64,000 nt of DNA from Pectobacterium polonicum. GTDB lineage: Bacteria; Pseudomonadota; Gammaproteobacteria; Enterobacterales; Enterobacteriaceae. The stretch lies in NCBI RefSeq assembly GCF_005497185.1, contig NZ_RJTN01000007.1, forward strand, positions 100,940 through 164,939, written 5' to 3'. Positions 1 through 8,792 of this stretch are shown one piece after another (position 1 is the first letter of the stretch; each line of letters opens with the position of its first letter). A model generated the notes under the pieces. The model did not search any database, was not told where the DNA came from, and saw only the letters and a program-made list of their open reading frames with translations. The position numbers and the translations under genes are program-made.

Positions 1-497
1 AGCGCGTTGCCAATCGGCCCCGCAACCGTGTCGAGACTGGCAGAACCAGAGAGCCCAATCTCCTGCAACGCCGCCATAATGCCCCACACGGTGCCAAACA
101 GGCCGATAAACGGCGATGTGCTGCCAATACTGGCCAACACCGCCAGCCCGCTTTCCAGCGAGCGGCGTTCACGCTGAATCTGCTGTTGCAGCGCGCGCTC
201 AACCCGATCGGGAAGATGAATATTCAAAGCAAGCTGACCGCTAATCCGCTCCGGCGCTTTAACGGCAGCCAGTGCCAGATTAGCCAGCGAACCGGGCTGT
301 TTAGCGCTGGTTTCTAACGTTTGACTGACATCATCCTGCTGCCAGAAAGCCGCACGGAAACGCCGATCGCGCCGTTGTGCCAGCCGGTATTGGACAAACT
401 TCAACAACCCCAGCCCCCAGGTGACGAGAGAAAACAGCAGCAGCAGCAGAACCACGGCACCTTCTGCAGAAAAGAGTTCAATGTGTCCAAGCGTCAT
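1..497 (-). CDS. exbB: ExbB/TolQ-family proton channel protein (3' end outside window)
   Basis: The reverse strand from the ATG at 497 is open to the window edge (about 165 codons). The translation has an N-terminal hydrophobic segment rich in Leu (VVLLLLLFSLVTWGLGLL), then a cytoplasmic charged stretch (QQQIQRERRSLESGLAVLASI) and the family signature STSPFIGLFGTVWGIM in the second membrane segment, typical of MotA/TolQ/ExbB channels. It starts 10 nt after the tonB stop, so the two are co-transcribed. The protein would use proton flow to energise the neighbouring TonB in the inner membrane. The C-terminal third, and presumably exbD, lie beyond the left edge. Whether it is strictly ExbB rather than a TolQ paralogue is inferred from the tonB neighbour. 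Confidence 0.85.
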   Translation of the reverse strand, partial: MTLGHIELFSAEGAVVLLLLLFSLVTWGLGLLKFVQYRLAQRRDRRFRAAFWQQDDVSQTLETSAKQPGSLANLALAAVKAPERISGQLALNIHLPDRVERALQQQIQRERRSLESGLAVLASIGSTSPFIGLFGTVWGIMAALQEIGLSGSASLDTVAGPIGNA

Positions 498-507
498 AAC
501 CAATACC

Positions 508-1356
508 TCATGAATTCAACGAAAAATCGACAGGAACCACTACCCAGCCGCTAACTGGCTGATTGCCGCGCCGTGCCGGAACGAAAGACCAGCGCACCAC
601 CGTGTCTCTGGCAGCCTCGTCCAGTGACGGGTAGCCGCTTGATTGATGAATACGAATGGTTTGCACCTTGCCGTCGGCGCGTACCTGCACATTTAGCAGC
701 ACCGTGCCTTCATAACCGCGGCTAATCGCCACGTCGGGATAAGACGGCGAAGGGTTATGCAGGTAGTCAGCATTGGCCAGCGGCGGCGTTAACGGCGCGT
801 CGACAGGCTGTACCGGCGCAGGCGTTGTTGGAGCAACTGTCGATGCGGTTTCCGTCTGGGGTTGCGGCGTCGGTTTAGGCGCGGGAGCGCTCTTTTTCAC
901 CGGTGTCTTTTTCGGTACAGGTTCAGGTTTTTTCTCCGGCACTTTTTTTTCCGGTGCAGGAGGCAGTAATGCACTTTCATCCACGAGCGGCTCGGTTATC
1001 GTTGGCTCTTCTAGCGGTTGTGGCGTCGGTGTCTCAGGTTCGGCAACCGGAACGACCTCTTGCACCACAGGTTCTGTTACCGTAGAAACCAGTTCAACGC
1101 TGACAGGCTGCGGCCGAGCAGGCACCGTAACGGGCGGTGTCGACGCGCTGTTGAATAACGCCAGCACTGCCGCATGCAATAGCAACGTCGCTACCACGGC
1201 CAGCCAGCGCTCCGGCCGGGATGACACCGTCGTATTTAGCTGCGGTAAACGCAACTGCACCGCACCGCTCACCCGCTGCGTGTTAGCCTGCGGCGTTGGC
1301 TCCGGTGAATAGGATCGGGATATCGGCGCGGCTCCCGCATAGAGTAATTCCGTCAT
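508..1356 (-). CDS. tonB: TonB energy transducer, locus-specific paralogue
   Basis: 282 aa. Residues 51-69 form one membrane anchor carrying His61 in LLLHAAVLALF, matching the conserved His of the TonB anchor. Residues about 70-195 are a Pro/Glu/Lys-rich periplasmic spacer (EKKVPEKKPEPVPKKTPVKK), and residues about 200-282 are the TonB C-terminal domain (YPDVAISRGYEGTVLL, then SGYPSLDEAARDTVVRWSFVPAR). A clear AGGAG ribosome-binding site sits about 10 nt before the ATG. The N-terminal cytoplasmic part of about 50 residues is longer than in E. coli TonB. It couples the proton motive force from ExbB to an outer-membrane receptor, most likely the one encoded divergently at 3018. It is probably a second TonB system, not the housekeeping copy, because it is embedded in the receptor locus. 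Confidence 0.9.
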   Translation of the reverse strand: MTELLYAGAAPISRSYSPEPTPQANTQRVSGAVQLRLPQLNTTVSSRPERWLAVVATLLLHAAVLALFNSASTPPVTVPARPQPVSVELVSTVTEPVVQEVVPVAEPETPTPQPLEEPTITEPLVDESALLPPAPEKKVPEKKPEPVPKKTPVKKSAPAPKPTPQPQTETASTVAPTTPAPVQPVDAPLTPPLANADYLHNPSPSYPDVAISRGYEGTVLLNVQVRADGKVQTIRIHQSSGYPSLDEAARDTVVRWSFVPARRGNQPVSGWVVVPVDFSLNS

Positions 1357-1768
1357 GATGGGTTGCTCCTGACAATATATCTTTATCGCCCTATTTTACG
1401 TTGCAGGCGTCAATGACTATTTCACCTGTAATAGCGATGGGGATAATCAATTCTTCCCGACTATTTAATAAAGTCAACGTATGTATCTGCATATCGATAT
1501 TCATTTCATTCTTTATTTATTTAATAAGACGATAGCGTTAATAATCGATACTCAGACTAAAGGGAAAAATTGCCGTCAGGCTAATGCATAGTTGGAATAG
1601 TTTTTTTTCGTTCGCTGCATAGCGGTGAAATAGACGATGAATACTGATTTAGCTATTTATTAAAAATAATAATGCTTTTTTTGTATTAGTCAGTTTATTG
1701 CCAAGCCTTTAAATGTTGTTCTGCAACGATATGACGCCGTTCGATAACAGGCGCAATAACACAATATC
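1357..1768. promoter_or_regulatory. AT-rich divergent control region between tonB and the binding-protein gene
   Basis: About 410 bp without a plausible gene, strongly AT-rich around 1480-1720 (many TTTATT/AATAAT runs). It must hold the promoters for tonB-exbB and, together with the ERIC element that follows, for the binding-protein/receptor operon. I looked for a Fur-type inverted repeat and saw no convincing match; the dyads are short. A LysR-type T-N11-A site could be present, but too many candidates exist in such AT-rich DNA to choose one by eye. Confidence 0.4.
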
Positions 1769-1895
<127 letters not shown>

Positions 1896-1927
1896 TTCAT
1901 CGATTTCATTACTGGCGGGTAAAAATA

Positions 1928-2935
1928 ATGACGACATCAGGACGAAAATGGTTAGTGACCAGCATATTGGCAATGGGTATGGCCTGGTCAGGCATCACCT
2001 CCGCAATCACTGAAATTCGTATTGCCGCACCAGACATTGGCGCGGGTACAAAACCCAGCGGCGGTGGCCTGCTCGATGTCATCCACAGTCAGAAACTGCT
2101 GGAGCGCGAGTTTAGCAAAGATGGGATCAGTGTGCGCTGGACGTTCATCAAAGGCGCTGGCCCCGTCATTAATGAAGCATTTGGCAACCATCAGGTCGAT
2201 GTAGCCTATCTGGGCGATTTAGCCAGCATTATCGGCCGTTCGCGCGGTCTGGATACCCGAGTGATCGCCGTAGCGTCACGCGGCATCAATCACTATCTGG
2301 CCGTGGCAAAAGGCTCTGGTATTGAGAAAATTGCCGACCTAAAAGGAAAACGCATCGGGATCTTTCGTGGAACAGCAGGGGAACTTTCCTTCGTCAGCGC
2401 GCTTGATTCGCAAGGCCTGAAACCGTCTGACGTTAAGCTGATTAATCTCGATTTTGCCGCCGCCAGTGCGGCGTTAGCGGCCGGGCAGATCGATGCCACC
2501 TGGGGCGGTAGCAATACGCTATCATTGCGGGATAAAGGGCTGGCAGATATTCCACTCTCCAGCCGCGACCTGAACGGAGCGGGCCAGCTCAGCGGCTTCC
2601 TGTTGGTGGATGAGAAATTCGCCAAAGGCAACGAAGATATTCTTCGCCGCTTAGTCAAGGTTCAGCGGGAAGCGGCAAACTGGGCTAGCGACAATAAAAA
2701 CAAGGATGAATTTATTCAGCTATTAGCGACCCAGTCAGGCTACCCGGAAAATATATTACGCGTCGAGTGGGATACATTACCGCCATTAACTGAGCGTCTT
2801 TCGCCAGAATTGGATACCGCTTTCGTGGAAAAATTAAAACGTGCCGTCACATTGGCCGATGAATCGCGTCTTATTCGGCAACCGTTTGATGTCGATAAAT
2901 GGCTGGATGATTCTTATCTAAAAGCAACACAGTAA
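1928..2935 (+). CDS. Periplasmic substrate-binding protein, SsuA/TauA-like (aliphatic sulfonate type)
   Basis: 335 aa from the ATG at 1928; an in-frame upstream extension would run through the ERIC repeat and is rejected. Residues 1-27 are a signal peptide (KWLVTSILAMGMAWSG, cleavage near ITSA). The mature part has the two-lobe SsuA/ThiY-type fold signature: DVAYLGDLASII, the hinge motif IADLKGKRIGIFRGTAGEL and the second-lobe AAALAAGQIDATWGG. Family members bind sulfonates, taurine, nitrate or thiamine precursors in the periplasm. No permease or ATPase gene is adjacent, so it is an orphan here or borrows a transporter. The receptor gene follows after 82 nt that hold a hairpin. The ligand is not established; association with a TonB receptor suggests a substrate imported across the outer membrane. 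Confidence 0.82.
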   Translation: MTTSGRKWLVTSILAMGMAWSGITSAITEIRIAAPDIGAGTKPSGGGLLDVIHSQKLLEREFSKDGISVRWTFIKGAGPVINEAFGNHQVDVAYLGDLASIIGRSRGLDTRVIAVASRGINHYLAVAKGSGIEKIADLKGKRIGIFRGTAGELSFVSALDSQGLKPSDVKLINLDFAAASAALAAGQIDATWGGSNTLSLRDKGLADIPLSSRDLNGAGQLSGFLLVDEKFAKGNEDILRRLVKVQREAANWASDNKNKDEFIQLLATQSGYPENILRVEWDTLPPLTERLSPELDTAFVEKLKRAVTLADESRLIRQPFDVDKWLDDSYLKATQ

Positions 2936-2962
2936 TTTACCCCCCCAAATTATAACTCGTGT

Positions 2963-2985
2963 ATTGCCGTGACATTCACGGCAAT
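2963..2985 (+). terminator. Intercistronic hairpin between binding protein and receptor
   Basis: Perfect 9-bp inverted repeat ATTGCCGTG / CACGGCAAT with a 5-nt loop. It is not followed by a T-run, so it is more likely an attenuating or RNA-stabilising hairpin that sets the ratio of binding protein to receptor than a full terminator. Confidence 0.5.
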
Positions 2986-3017
2986 CGGCAGCCTATTGAC
3001 TCAATTCGGAAAACGCT

Positions 3018-5288
3018 ATGTATTTAAAAAAACACCAACAGTATTTAAAAAAACACCAGCGCAGCATAACGTCAGGCATTGTAATGAGCTGCGTCTTAAC
3101 GCTCCCCGCTATGGCGCGAGCTGCCGACCCGCAGATCGCAACGGATAATGCGCCCCGCACGGAAGCCACAACCGCCGCCCCCGTCCAACTGAAACGTGTG
3201 AAAGTTAACGCCCAGCGCGCGCCTGTTCAGCCGCCGACCACGCTGGCATCGGTGATCGACGGCAAAACGCTCGAAGAAGAACGGCTCTACCGCTTTGAGG
3301 AATTGTCACAGCTGGTGACGGGTCTGGATGTCGATACCGTAGATGTGATGGATACGACCGTAACCATTCGTGGGATTGGCGATGGTGGCGAGAGCGGCAC
3401 CAACATCGGTATGCCGGGCAGCGTGGGGCTGTTTGTCGATGGCGTCTACTTATCCCGCCCCGGTGTCATCTCTAACGATTTGCTGGATATCGACAGCACC
3501 CGCGTGCTGAAAGGTGCACAGGGCGCCGCTTATGGCTTTAATACTACCGGCGGCGCGATTGATATTCGCACCCGCAAACCCACCTTCACACCCGAATATT
3601 CACTGGAGCAATCGTTCGGACAACGCGGCTACCTGCAATCCAAACTGATGGCTTCCGGGCCACTCAGCGACCATTGGGCAGGCCGTATCAACCTGTCCCG
3701 TACCGAACGCGGCGGAAACGTCACGAATATCGAAAACGGCCATAAGCTCGGAGGCAGCACCAATAACGGCGTGCGCGGCCAGTTGCTGTATCAGCCCAAT
3801 GACAGTTTTAGCCTCAGAATCACCGGCGACTACAGCGATTCTACTCAGCGCCCCGTTTCGGTTCTGGTGAGCGCAACCGACGCCTTTCGCACTCGCGCCG
3901 AACAAACTGGCCTCAAGGTCGTGGGCGGTCGTCAGGTCGCCATGGATGACGAGAACGTCATTCGTGTTGCGCAAGGCGGCGGCTCGGTCGAGGCCAACTG
4001 GAAACTGAAGAGTGGATTTAGCCTGAATTCTCTCTCCTCATTGCGCTATTTCCGCGTCTTGCCCAGCACAGCGGATAACTGGAACATTCCGCTCTATAGC
4101 GACAGCGGCGCTGACGTGCGCGATCGCGTCTGGTCGCAAAGTTTTTGGCTGGATTCACCCAAAGGCAATAAGGTCGATTACTCACTCGGCGTCGATTACT
4201 GGGGAGAGAACCTCGATACCGAGGCAAACAGTCGCTACTACAACGACAATCGCGTACGGACATGGGTAGGCAATGGCTATCAGGGCATTAACGTTCAGCG
4301 CTTTGGTACGTTAGATGACACCGTTTATTCCGTCTATGGCCGCGGAACCTGGCACGCCGCCGATAAGCTGGATGTCATTGTCGGCCTGCGCCAGACCTAC
4401 GAGAAAAAAGAGGGAACGTTTGTTCGCAGGAACCGCGCAACCTTTGATTCTGGCCCGCTCTCGCAAACCAACCGCCTGCCTTCTGGCTCCGTCAGCCTAA
4501 ACTGGTTCGCGGCACCGAACGTCACCCCTTACCTCACGCTGGGCTACGGGGAGAAATCCGGCGGCCTGAACGTGTCATCTGGGGCGGCAAGGCAACTGGG
4601 GATCGACTCGCTGTACGTCGATCCAGAGAAAACTCGCTCGGCGGAGCTGGGGGTTAAAACTCACTGGCTACAGCGCAAAGTGGAATGGAATACCGCGCTG
4701 TTCTGGAGCGTTGTCGAAGATTTCCAGAATAACGCCTATGACGAAGAAACGGATACCAGCTACCTGATTAATGCCGGGAAATTCCGCTCACGTGGCGGGG
4801 AATCTCAGTTGACGCTGCGCCCGCTTGATGGCCTGAGCATCAGTCTGGCCGGTACGCTGTTGGATGCCAGTTATCTGAACTTCCCTAACGCCCGCTGCCC
4901 GGCAGAAATTTCCGCCGTCTCGTGCGATATGTCAGGAAAACGCGTCTTCAAATCCCCCACGTTGAGCTACAACACGCGCGTGCGTTATCAGTGGGATACG
5001 CCAAACAATCTGCAAGCCTCAGTTTCCGGGCAATGGTCATGGCGGAGCTGGGCCTATGGCACGCTCGATGATTCCGAGAGCAACCGTATTCCGGCTTATG
5101 GCGTGCTAAACCTGTCTAGCGGGCTGAGCGGCAAGCAAGGCGACAACCGTTGGAACGTGTCGCTGTGGGTGAAAAATGCGCTGGATAAGAACTACTACCG
5201 CTCTGTCAGAGGCTCTAGCGCCACAACGGGCGTGATTGGCGAACCGCGCATGGTCGGCATCTCCGTGGGCTACGACTTCAAGGGCTAA
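3018..5288 (+). CDS. TonB-dependent outer-membrane receptor
   Basis: 756 aa. A signal peptide of about 35 residues (SGIVMSCVLTLPAMARA) is preceded by an unusual duplicated YLKKHQQ/YLKKHQR. A TonB-box-like stretch VQLKRVKVNA lies near residue 60. The plug domain spans about 75-195 (TVTIRGIGDGGESGTN, VGLFVDGVYLSRPG, VLKGAQGAAYGFNTTGGAIDI). The 22-strand barrel follows and includes NPYLTLGYGEKSGG-type strands, e.g. APNVTPYLTLGYGEKSGGLN. The last residues are GYDFKG, so the usual terminal aromatic is displaced by two residues. It presumably imports a substrate captured by the binding protein at 1928 and is powered by the divergent TonB/ExbB. It resembles the broad ferrisiderophore-like receptor class, but the Tat/lyase-like neighbours argue for a carbohydrate or sulfur-containing ligand rather than iron (inference). 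Confidence 0.88.
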   Translation: MYLKKHQQYLKKHQRSITSGIVMSCVLTLPAMARAADPQIATDNAPRTEATTAAPVQLKRVKVNAQRAPVQPPTTLASVIDGKTLEEERLYRFEELSQLVTGLDVDTVDVMDTTVTIRGIGDGGESGTNIGMPGSVGLFVDGVYLSRPGVISNDLLDIDSTRVLKGAQGAAYGFNTTGGAIDIRTRKPTFTPEYSLEQSFGQRGYLQSKLMASGPLSDHWAGRINLSRTERGGNVTNIENGHKLGGSTNNGVRGQLLYQPNDSFSLRITGDYSDSTQRPVSVLVSATDAFRTRAEQTGLKVVGGRQVAMDDENVIRVAQGGGSVEANWKLKSGFSLNSLSSLRYFRVLPSTADNWNIPLYSDSGADVRDRVWSQSFWLDSPKGNKVDYSLGVDYWGENLDTEANSRYYNDNRVRTWVGNGYQGINVQRFGTLDDTVYSVYGRGTWHAADKLDVIVGLRQTYEKKEGTFVRRNRATFDSGPLSQTNRLPSGSVSLNWFAAPNVTPYLTLGYGEKSGGLNVSSGAARQLGIDSLYVDPEKTRSAELGVKTHWLQRKVEWNTALFWSVVEDFQNNAYDEETDTSYLINAGKFRSRGGESQLTLRPLDGLSISLAGTLLDASYLNFPNARCPAEISAVSCDMSGKRVFKSPTLSYNTRVRYQWDTPNNLQASVSGQWSWRSWAYGTLDDSESNRIPAYGVLNLSSGLSGKQGDNRWNVSLWVKNALDKNYYRSVRGSSATTGVIGEPRMVGISVGYDFKG
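3021..3062 (+). repeat. 21-bp in-frame tandem duplication at the receptor N-terminus
   Basis: Two nearly identical 21-bp units (TATTTAAAAAAACACCA followed by ACAG or GCGC) directly after the receptor ATG. They encode YLKKHQQ and YLKKHQR at the start of the signal peptide. The homopolymeric A-tracts suggest slippage or a recent duplication. Confidence 0.9.
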
Positions 5289-5292
5289 TGTC

Positions 5293-8064
5293 ATGAGTAA
5301 GAGGACGTATTCACGCCGACGCTTCCTGCGTGACAGTACCTTGCTGGCGCTGTCGGCACCGTTCTGGAGCTCTGCCGCTGTGCCTTTGGCAGCGGCTTCC
5401 AACCGCGCTGGCAAAGACACACCGCAGGTCAGCCTGCGCTGGCTGGACGGGCAGATCCCCCGTTCGTTTACGGGCGTCTCCTGGGGCGCTCCCTGGCCGC
5501 AGGGGGCGGTACGCAGCGACAGTGGTTTCCAGTTGCATGATGCGCAACAACGAACTTATGACCTGCAAAGCTGGCCGCTGGCTCGCTGGCCAGACGGTTC
5601 GATTAAATGGTCGGCGCATGCGCTGGGCGGCGATACCGCGCCGGAAGACGGCCTGACGCTGCGGCCGATTCCCGTTAAGGACATACCGGCGGGGTCAGAG
5701 ATGGTTAGCGAGCACGCGCGCGGCTGGACAATCGATACCGGCCATATTCGCTGCGTCATTCCACGTTCAGGCTCTCGCTTGATCGAAGAAATCTGGCGGG
5801 ATAATCGGCTGGCGTTAACCAATGGCAGGCTGGTGCTGCGTATGCAGCGTGGGACGGAAACGGACAGCACGCTGACGCAGGACGCGTATCAGGGTGAGAT
5901 CGACACGGTCACCGTAGAGCAAAGCGGGCCGCAGCGCACGGTGATTGCGCTGCGCGGTACGCACCATGCGCAACAGCCGGGGGTTAAGCGCATCCCCTTT
6001 ATTATTCGGCTGTATAGCTATGCAAATACCGATTCGCTGCGCGTGGTACATACCCTTGTCTATGACAACGGCGACGATCAACTTAGCCTAAAAGGGCTTG
6101 GGCTGGCGTTCGATGTGCCGCTACAGGGGGAACTGCACGATCGCCATGTACGCTTCGTTTCCGATCAAGGTGGACTTTTTCGTGAAGCGGTACGCGGTCT
6201 GAGCGGATTACGCCGCGATCCCGGTGCAGCCGTTATCGCGGCGCAGCTCGCCGGAAAAGCAACACCGCCGATCGCCGATTTTTCACCGGAGGTTGGCAAA
6301 CGTCTGGATTACATTCCCGCGTTTGGCAGCTACCGCCTGACCCAACACCATCCCGACGGTTTTCAGATCCATAAACGCACCGAGGCCGGACGGGGCTGGC
6401 TGCTTTCCGCCACGGGCGAACGGGCAGCAGGCGTCGGCTATCTGGGTACGCCAACCGGCGGCGTAGCGTTCGGCCTGCGTAATTTCTGGCAGAGCTACCC
6501 CGCCAGTCTGGAAATCAACAATGCCCACACCGACGTGGCAACCGTCACACTCTGGCTATGGTCACCGTGGGCAGAACCGATGGATATGCGCTTTTATCAT
6601 GACGGTTTGGGTCAGGATACCCATGACAAACAGCGTGAAGGGTTAGCAATCACGTATGAAGATTACGAACCGGGCTTCGGCTCGGCGGTCGGCGTGGCAC
6701 GCACCAGCGAACTGTTTATCGATGTGCTGCCCGCGACGCCCGATGCGGAAAATCTGGTGACGCGAGCACGGCGTATGCAGCAACCGCCGCTGCTGGTAGC
6801 GAACTCACCGGATTTGTACCGCGCACAGGCATTTGGATCGATGTGGGCGCCCGCCTCCGCAGCCACACCAGCCCGAACCCGGTTAGAGAAGCAGTTGGGC
6901 GCGTATTTCGATGCCTACCAGCAGGAGGTCGAGCAGCGCAAATGGTACGGCTTCTGGGATTTCGGCGACGTCATGCATACCTATGACAGCGACCGTCACG
7001 TCTGGCGCTACGATGTGGGTGGCTATGCGTGGGATAACTCGGAGTTGAGTACCGATCTGTGGCTCTGGTATTACTTCCTGCACAGCGGGCGCGCCGACGT
7101 GTTTCGTATGGCGGAAGCCATGACGCGCCACACCGGTGAAGTTGACGTGCACCATTTGGGGCAATTTAGCCCACTGGGGTCACGGCACAATGTTCGCCAT
7201 TGGGGCGACAGCGCCAAACAGTTGCGTATTTCTACCGTCGCTAACCGACGTTTTCTCTACTACCTCACCGCCGATGAGCGCATCGGTGAACTGATGGATG
7301 AGCAGGTTGAAGCACTGCGCACGCTAAACGCGGTGCTGCCCGGCCGCAAAATCGGCCAGACACATCCTGCCAGTCCAAATCATATCAGCCTGGGTTTCGG
7401 CACCGACTGGGGGGCCGTCTCCGCAGCCTGGCTCACGGCCTGGGAACGCTACGGCGATCCAGCAATGCGTGAACGGTTGCTCAACAGCATGCAAACGCTA
7501 GCCGCCCAGCCACACGGCTTTTTCACCGGCAGCGCCGCCATCGACCCCGACACTGGCAGATTCCTCCCCGCACCTGAGGATCAGGTAGAGATTTCGCATT
7601 TGAGCGCGGTATTTGGTCTGACAGAAATCTGTAGCGAGCTGGTTGAGGTACTGCCCGATCCGGCCTTTACGCGCGCGTGGCTCGACTACTGTCAGTTCTA
7701 TAACGACCCCGTTACGTTAAGCGCACGGGTCGGCAAGACGGTGAAGAAACTTAATTTAGCGCAAGGCCATGCACGGCTGACCGCTTTTGCCGCGCGGCAA
7801 CTGAATGATCCCACGTTGGCACAGCGTGCCTGGGCAGAATTTAACGCAGGCAGCGGCGGCATTGCTAACCCAACGCTCACGCAGCGACGCCTGACACCGC
7901 CTGACGTGCTCTACCCCATCAACGAACCGGTGATCAATTCCACCATTGATAAACATTCCGGTAGTACCGCGGCAACCAATCTGGCGACCAACGCCGTCGC
8001 TCAATGGGGATTAACCGCCATCGCCCTGCTGGCCTTGCTGGATGACATCCCCGCTTCTTCTTAA
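5293..8064 (+). CDS. Tat-exported PcRGLX/YetA-like protein (rhamnogalacturonan lyase-like)
   Basis: 923 aa from the ATG at 5293, 4 nt after the receptor stop. The N-terminus has a twin-arginine signal (YSRRRFLRD, then the hydrophobic stretch STLLALSAPFW). The mature start LRWLDGQIP, then GVSWGAPWPQG and SWPLARWPDGSIKWSAHAL, are hallmarks of the PcRGLX/YetA N-terminal RIFT-barrel domain. A beta-sandwich follows and a C-terminal alpha/alpha-toroid-like half contains WYGFWDFGD and YAWDNSELSTDLWLWYY. Family members include fungal exo-rhamnogalacturonan lyases, so cleavage of pectin side-structures in the periplasm is plausible but unproven. Tat export implies folding, possibly with a cofactor, before secretion. 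It is translationally close to the receptor and overlaps the next frame region. Confidence 0.8.
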   Translation: MSKRTYSRRRFLRDSTLLALSAPFWSSAAVPLAAASNRAGKDTPQVSLRWLDGQIPRSFTGVSWGAPWPQGAVRSDSGFQLHDAQQRTYDLQSWPLARWPDGSIKWSAHALGGDTAPEDGLTLRPIPVKDIPAGSEMVSEHARGWTIDTGHIRCVIPRSGSRLIEEIWRDNRLALTNGRLVLRMQRGTETDSTLTQDAYQGEIDTVTVEQSGPQRTVIALRGTHHAQQPGVKRIPFIIRLYSYANTDSLRVVHTLVYDNGDDQLSLKGLGLAFDVPLQGELHDRHVRFVSDQGGLFREAVRGLSGLRRDPGAAVIAAQLAGKATPPIADFSPEVGKRLDYIPAFGSYRLTQHHPDGFQIHKRTEAGRGWLLSATGERAAGVGYLGTPTGGVAFGLRNFWQSYPASLEINNAHTDVATVTLWLWSPWAEPMDMRFYHDGLGQDTHDKQREGLAITYEDYEPGFGSAVGVARTSELFIDVLPATPDAENLVTRARRMQQPPLLVANSPDLYRAQAFGSMWAPASAATPARTRLEKQLGAYFDAYQQEVEQRKWYGFWDFGDVMHTYDSDRHVWRYDVGGYAWDNSELSTDLWLWYYFLHSGRADVFRMAEAMTRHTGEVDVHHLGQFSPLGSRHNVRHWGDSAKQLRISTVANRRFLYYLTADERIGELMDEQVEALRTLNAVLPGRKIGQTHPASPNHISLGFGTDWGAVSAAWLTAWERYGDPAMRERLLNSMQTLAAQPHGFFTGSAAIDPDTGRFLPAPEDQVEISHLSAVFGLTEICSELVEVLPDPAFTRAWLDYCQFYNDPVTLSARVGKTVKKLNLAQGHARLTAFAARQLNDPTLAQRAWAEFNAGSGGIANPTLTQRRLTPPDVLYPINEPVINSTIDKHSGSTAATNLATNAVAQWGLTAIALLALLDDIPASS

Positions 8065-8099
8065 TGCCGCCATCCGGCGGCACGTTACAGGACATCACC

Positions 8100-8792
8100 A
8101 TGATTGACCCTAGCTGTACTGAAAACACGCTCCTCCTGTCGCCACAGACAAGCGACACACGTAACATTATCGATTCCCCCCACCGTGCGGCGCTTATCTG
8201 GTCCACCGATTCAGACGGTCAGCCGCTACGCTGGCAGGTGGAGCAAGAAGACCCTGACCGCACCACGATCCAGACCACGCCTGAGCGCCTGACGCTGGAG
8301 AGCGCGGCCGGGCTGACGATCTGGCTGGATGCGCCGCTCTCAGGCACCTATCGCATCGCCTTTACGCGGGAGCTTTTGGTCACGGATCGCCCTCACGACC
8401 GCGTGTCCGACCTCAATCAGTTCTGGGCCGCGCGCGATCTGCATAATCCGAACCTGTTTACCCGGCACGGCAAGCTCAACGAATACGACAGCCTGAATCT
8501 GTACTATGTCGGCATGGGCGGCAACTGGAACAGCACCACGCGCTTTCGTTACTACGACGGTCACGGCGAGCGCCTGCTACTGGGTGAATACACCGATGCC
8601 ACGCATCTGCTGCGCCCTCATCATCGCTATCGTATCGTGATTGAAGTGGATCGGCGGGAAACGCGTTTTTGGGTTGATGACGTGCTCTATTTCCGCGCCA
8701 GCTACCCGAACACGCCCGCTCCGGGCTATTTCGGCTTTCGGACGGTATTTTCACGTCAGGAAATCAGCGAGTTCAGCATTACCCCGCTGTAA
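8100..8792 (+). CDS. DUF6250-like protein (concanavalin-like beta-sandwich expected)
   Basis: 230 aa from the ATG at 8100, preceded by AGGA with 7-nt spacing. An earlier ATG at 8064 overlaps the previous stop (TAATG) but has no ribosome-binding site; it would give 242 aa. The conserved block is RVSDLNQFWAARD, then FTRHGKLNEYDSLNLYYVGMGGN, TTRFRYYDG and GYFGFRTVFSR, which I recognise as DUF6250-type. These proteins often accompany polysaccharide-degrading enzymes. There is no signal peptide, so if periplasmic it would need a partner for export; otherwise it is cytoplasmic. The 3' end overlaps the convergent LysR gene by 14 nt. Confidence 0.68.
   Translation: MIDPSCTENTLLLSPQTSDTRNIIDSPHRAALIWSTDSDGQPLRWQVEQEDPDRTTIQTTPERLTLESAAGLTIWLDAPLSGTYRIAFTRELLVTDRPHDRVSDLNQFWAARDLHNPNLFTRHGKLNEYDSLNLYYVGMGGNWNSTTRFRYYDGHGERLLLGEYTDATHLLRPHHRYRIVIEVDRRETRFWVDDVLYFRASYPNTPAPGYFGFRTVFSRQEISEFSITPL

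Noticed and set aside
773..1312. 179-codon open frame antisense to tonB
   Set aside because: Gly/Ser/Thr-rich shadow of the Pro/Lys/Glu-rich TonB spacer; no start signal, and tonB is unmistakable.
1357..1768. Fur box upstream of tonB or the receptor operon
   Set aside because: Only loose AT-rich similarity; no 19-bp dyad with the GATAAT arrangement.
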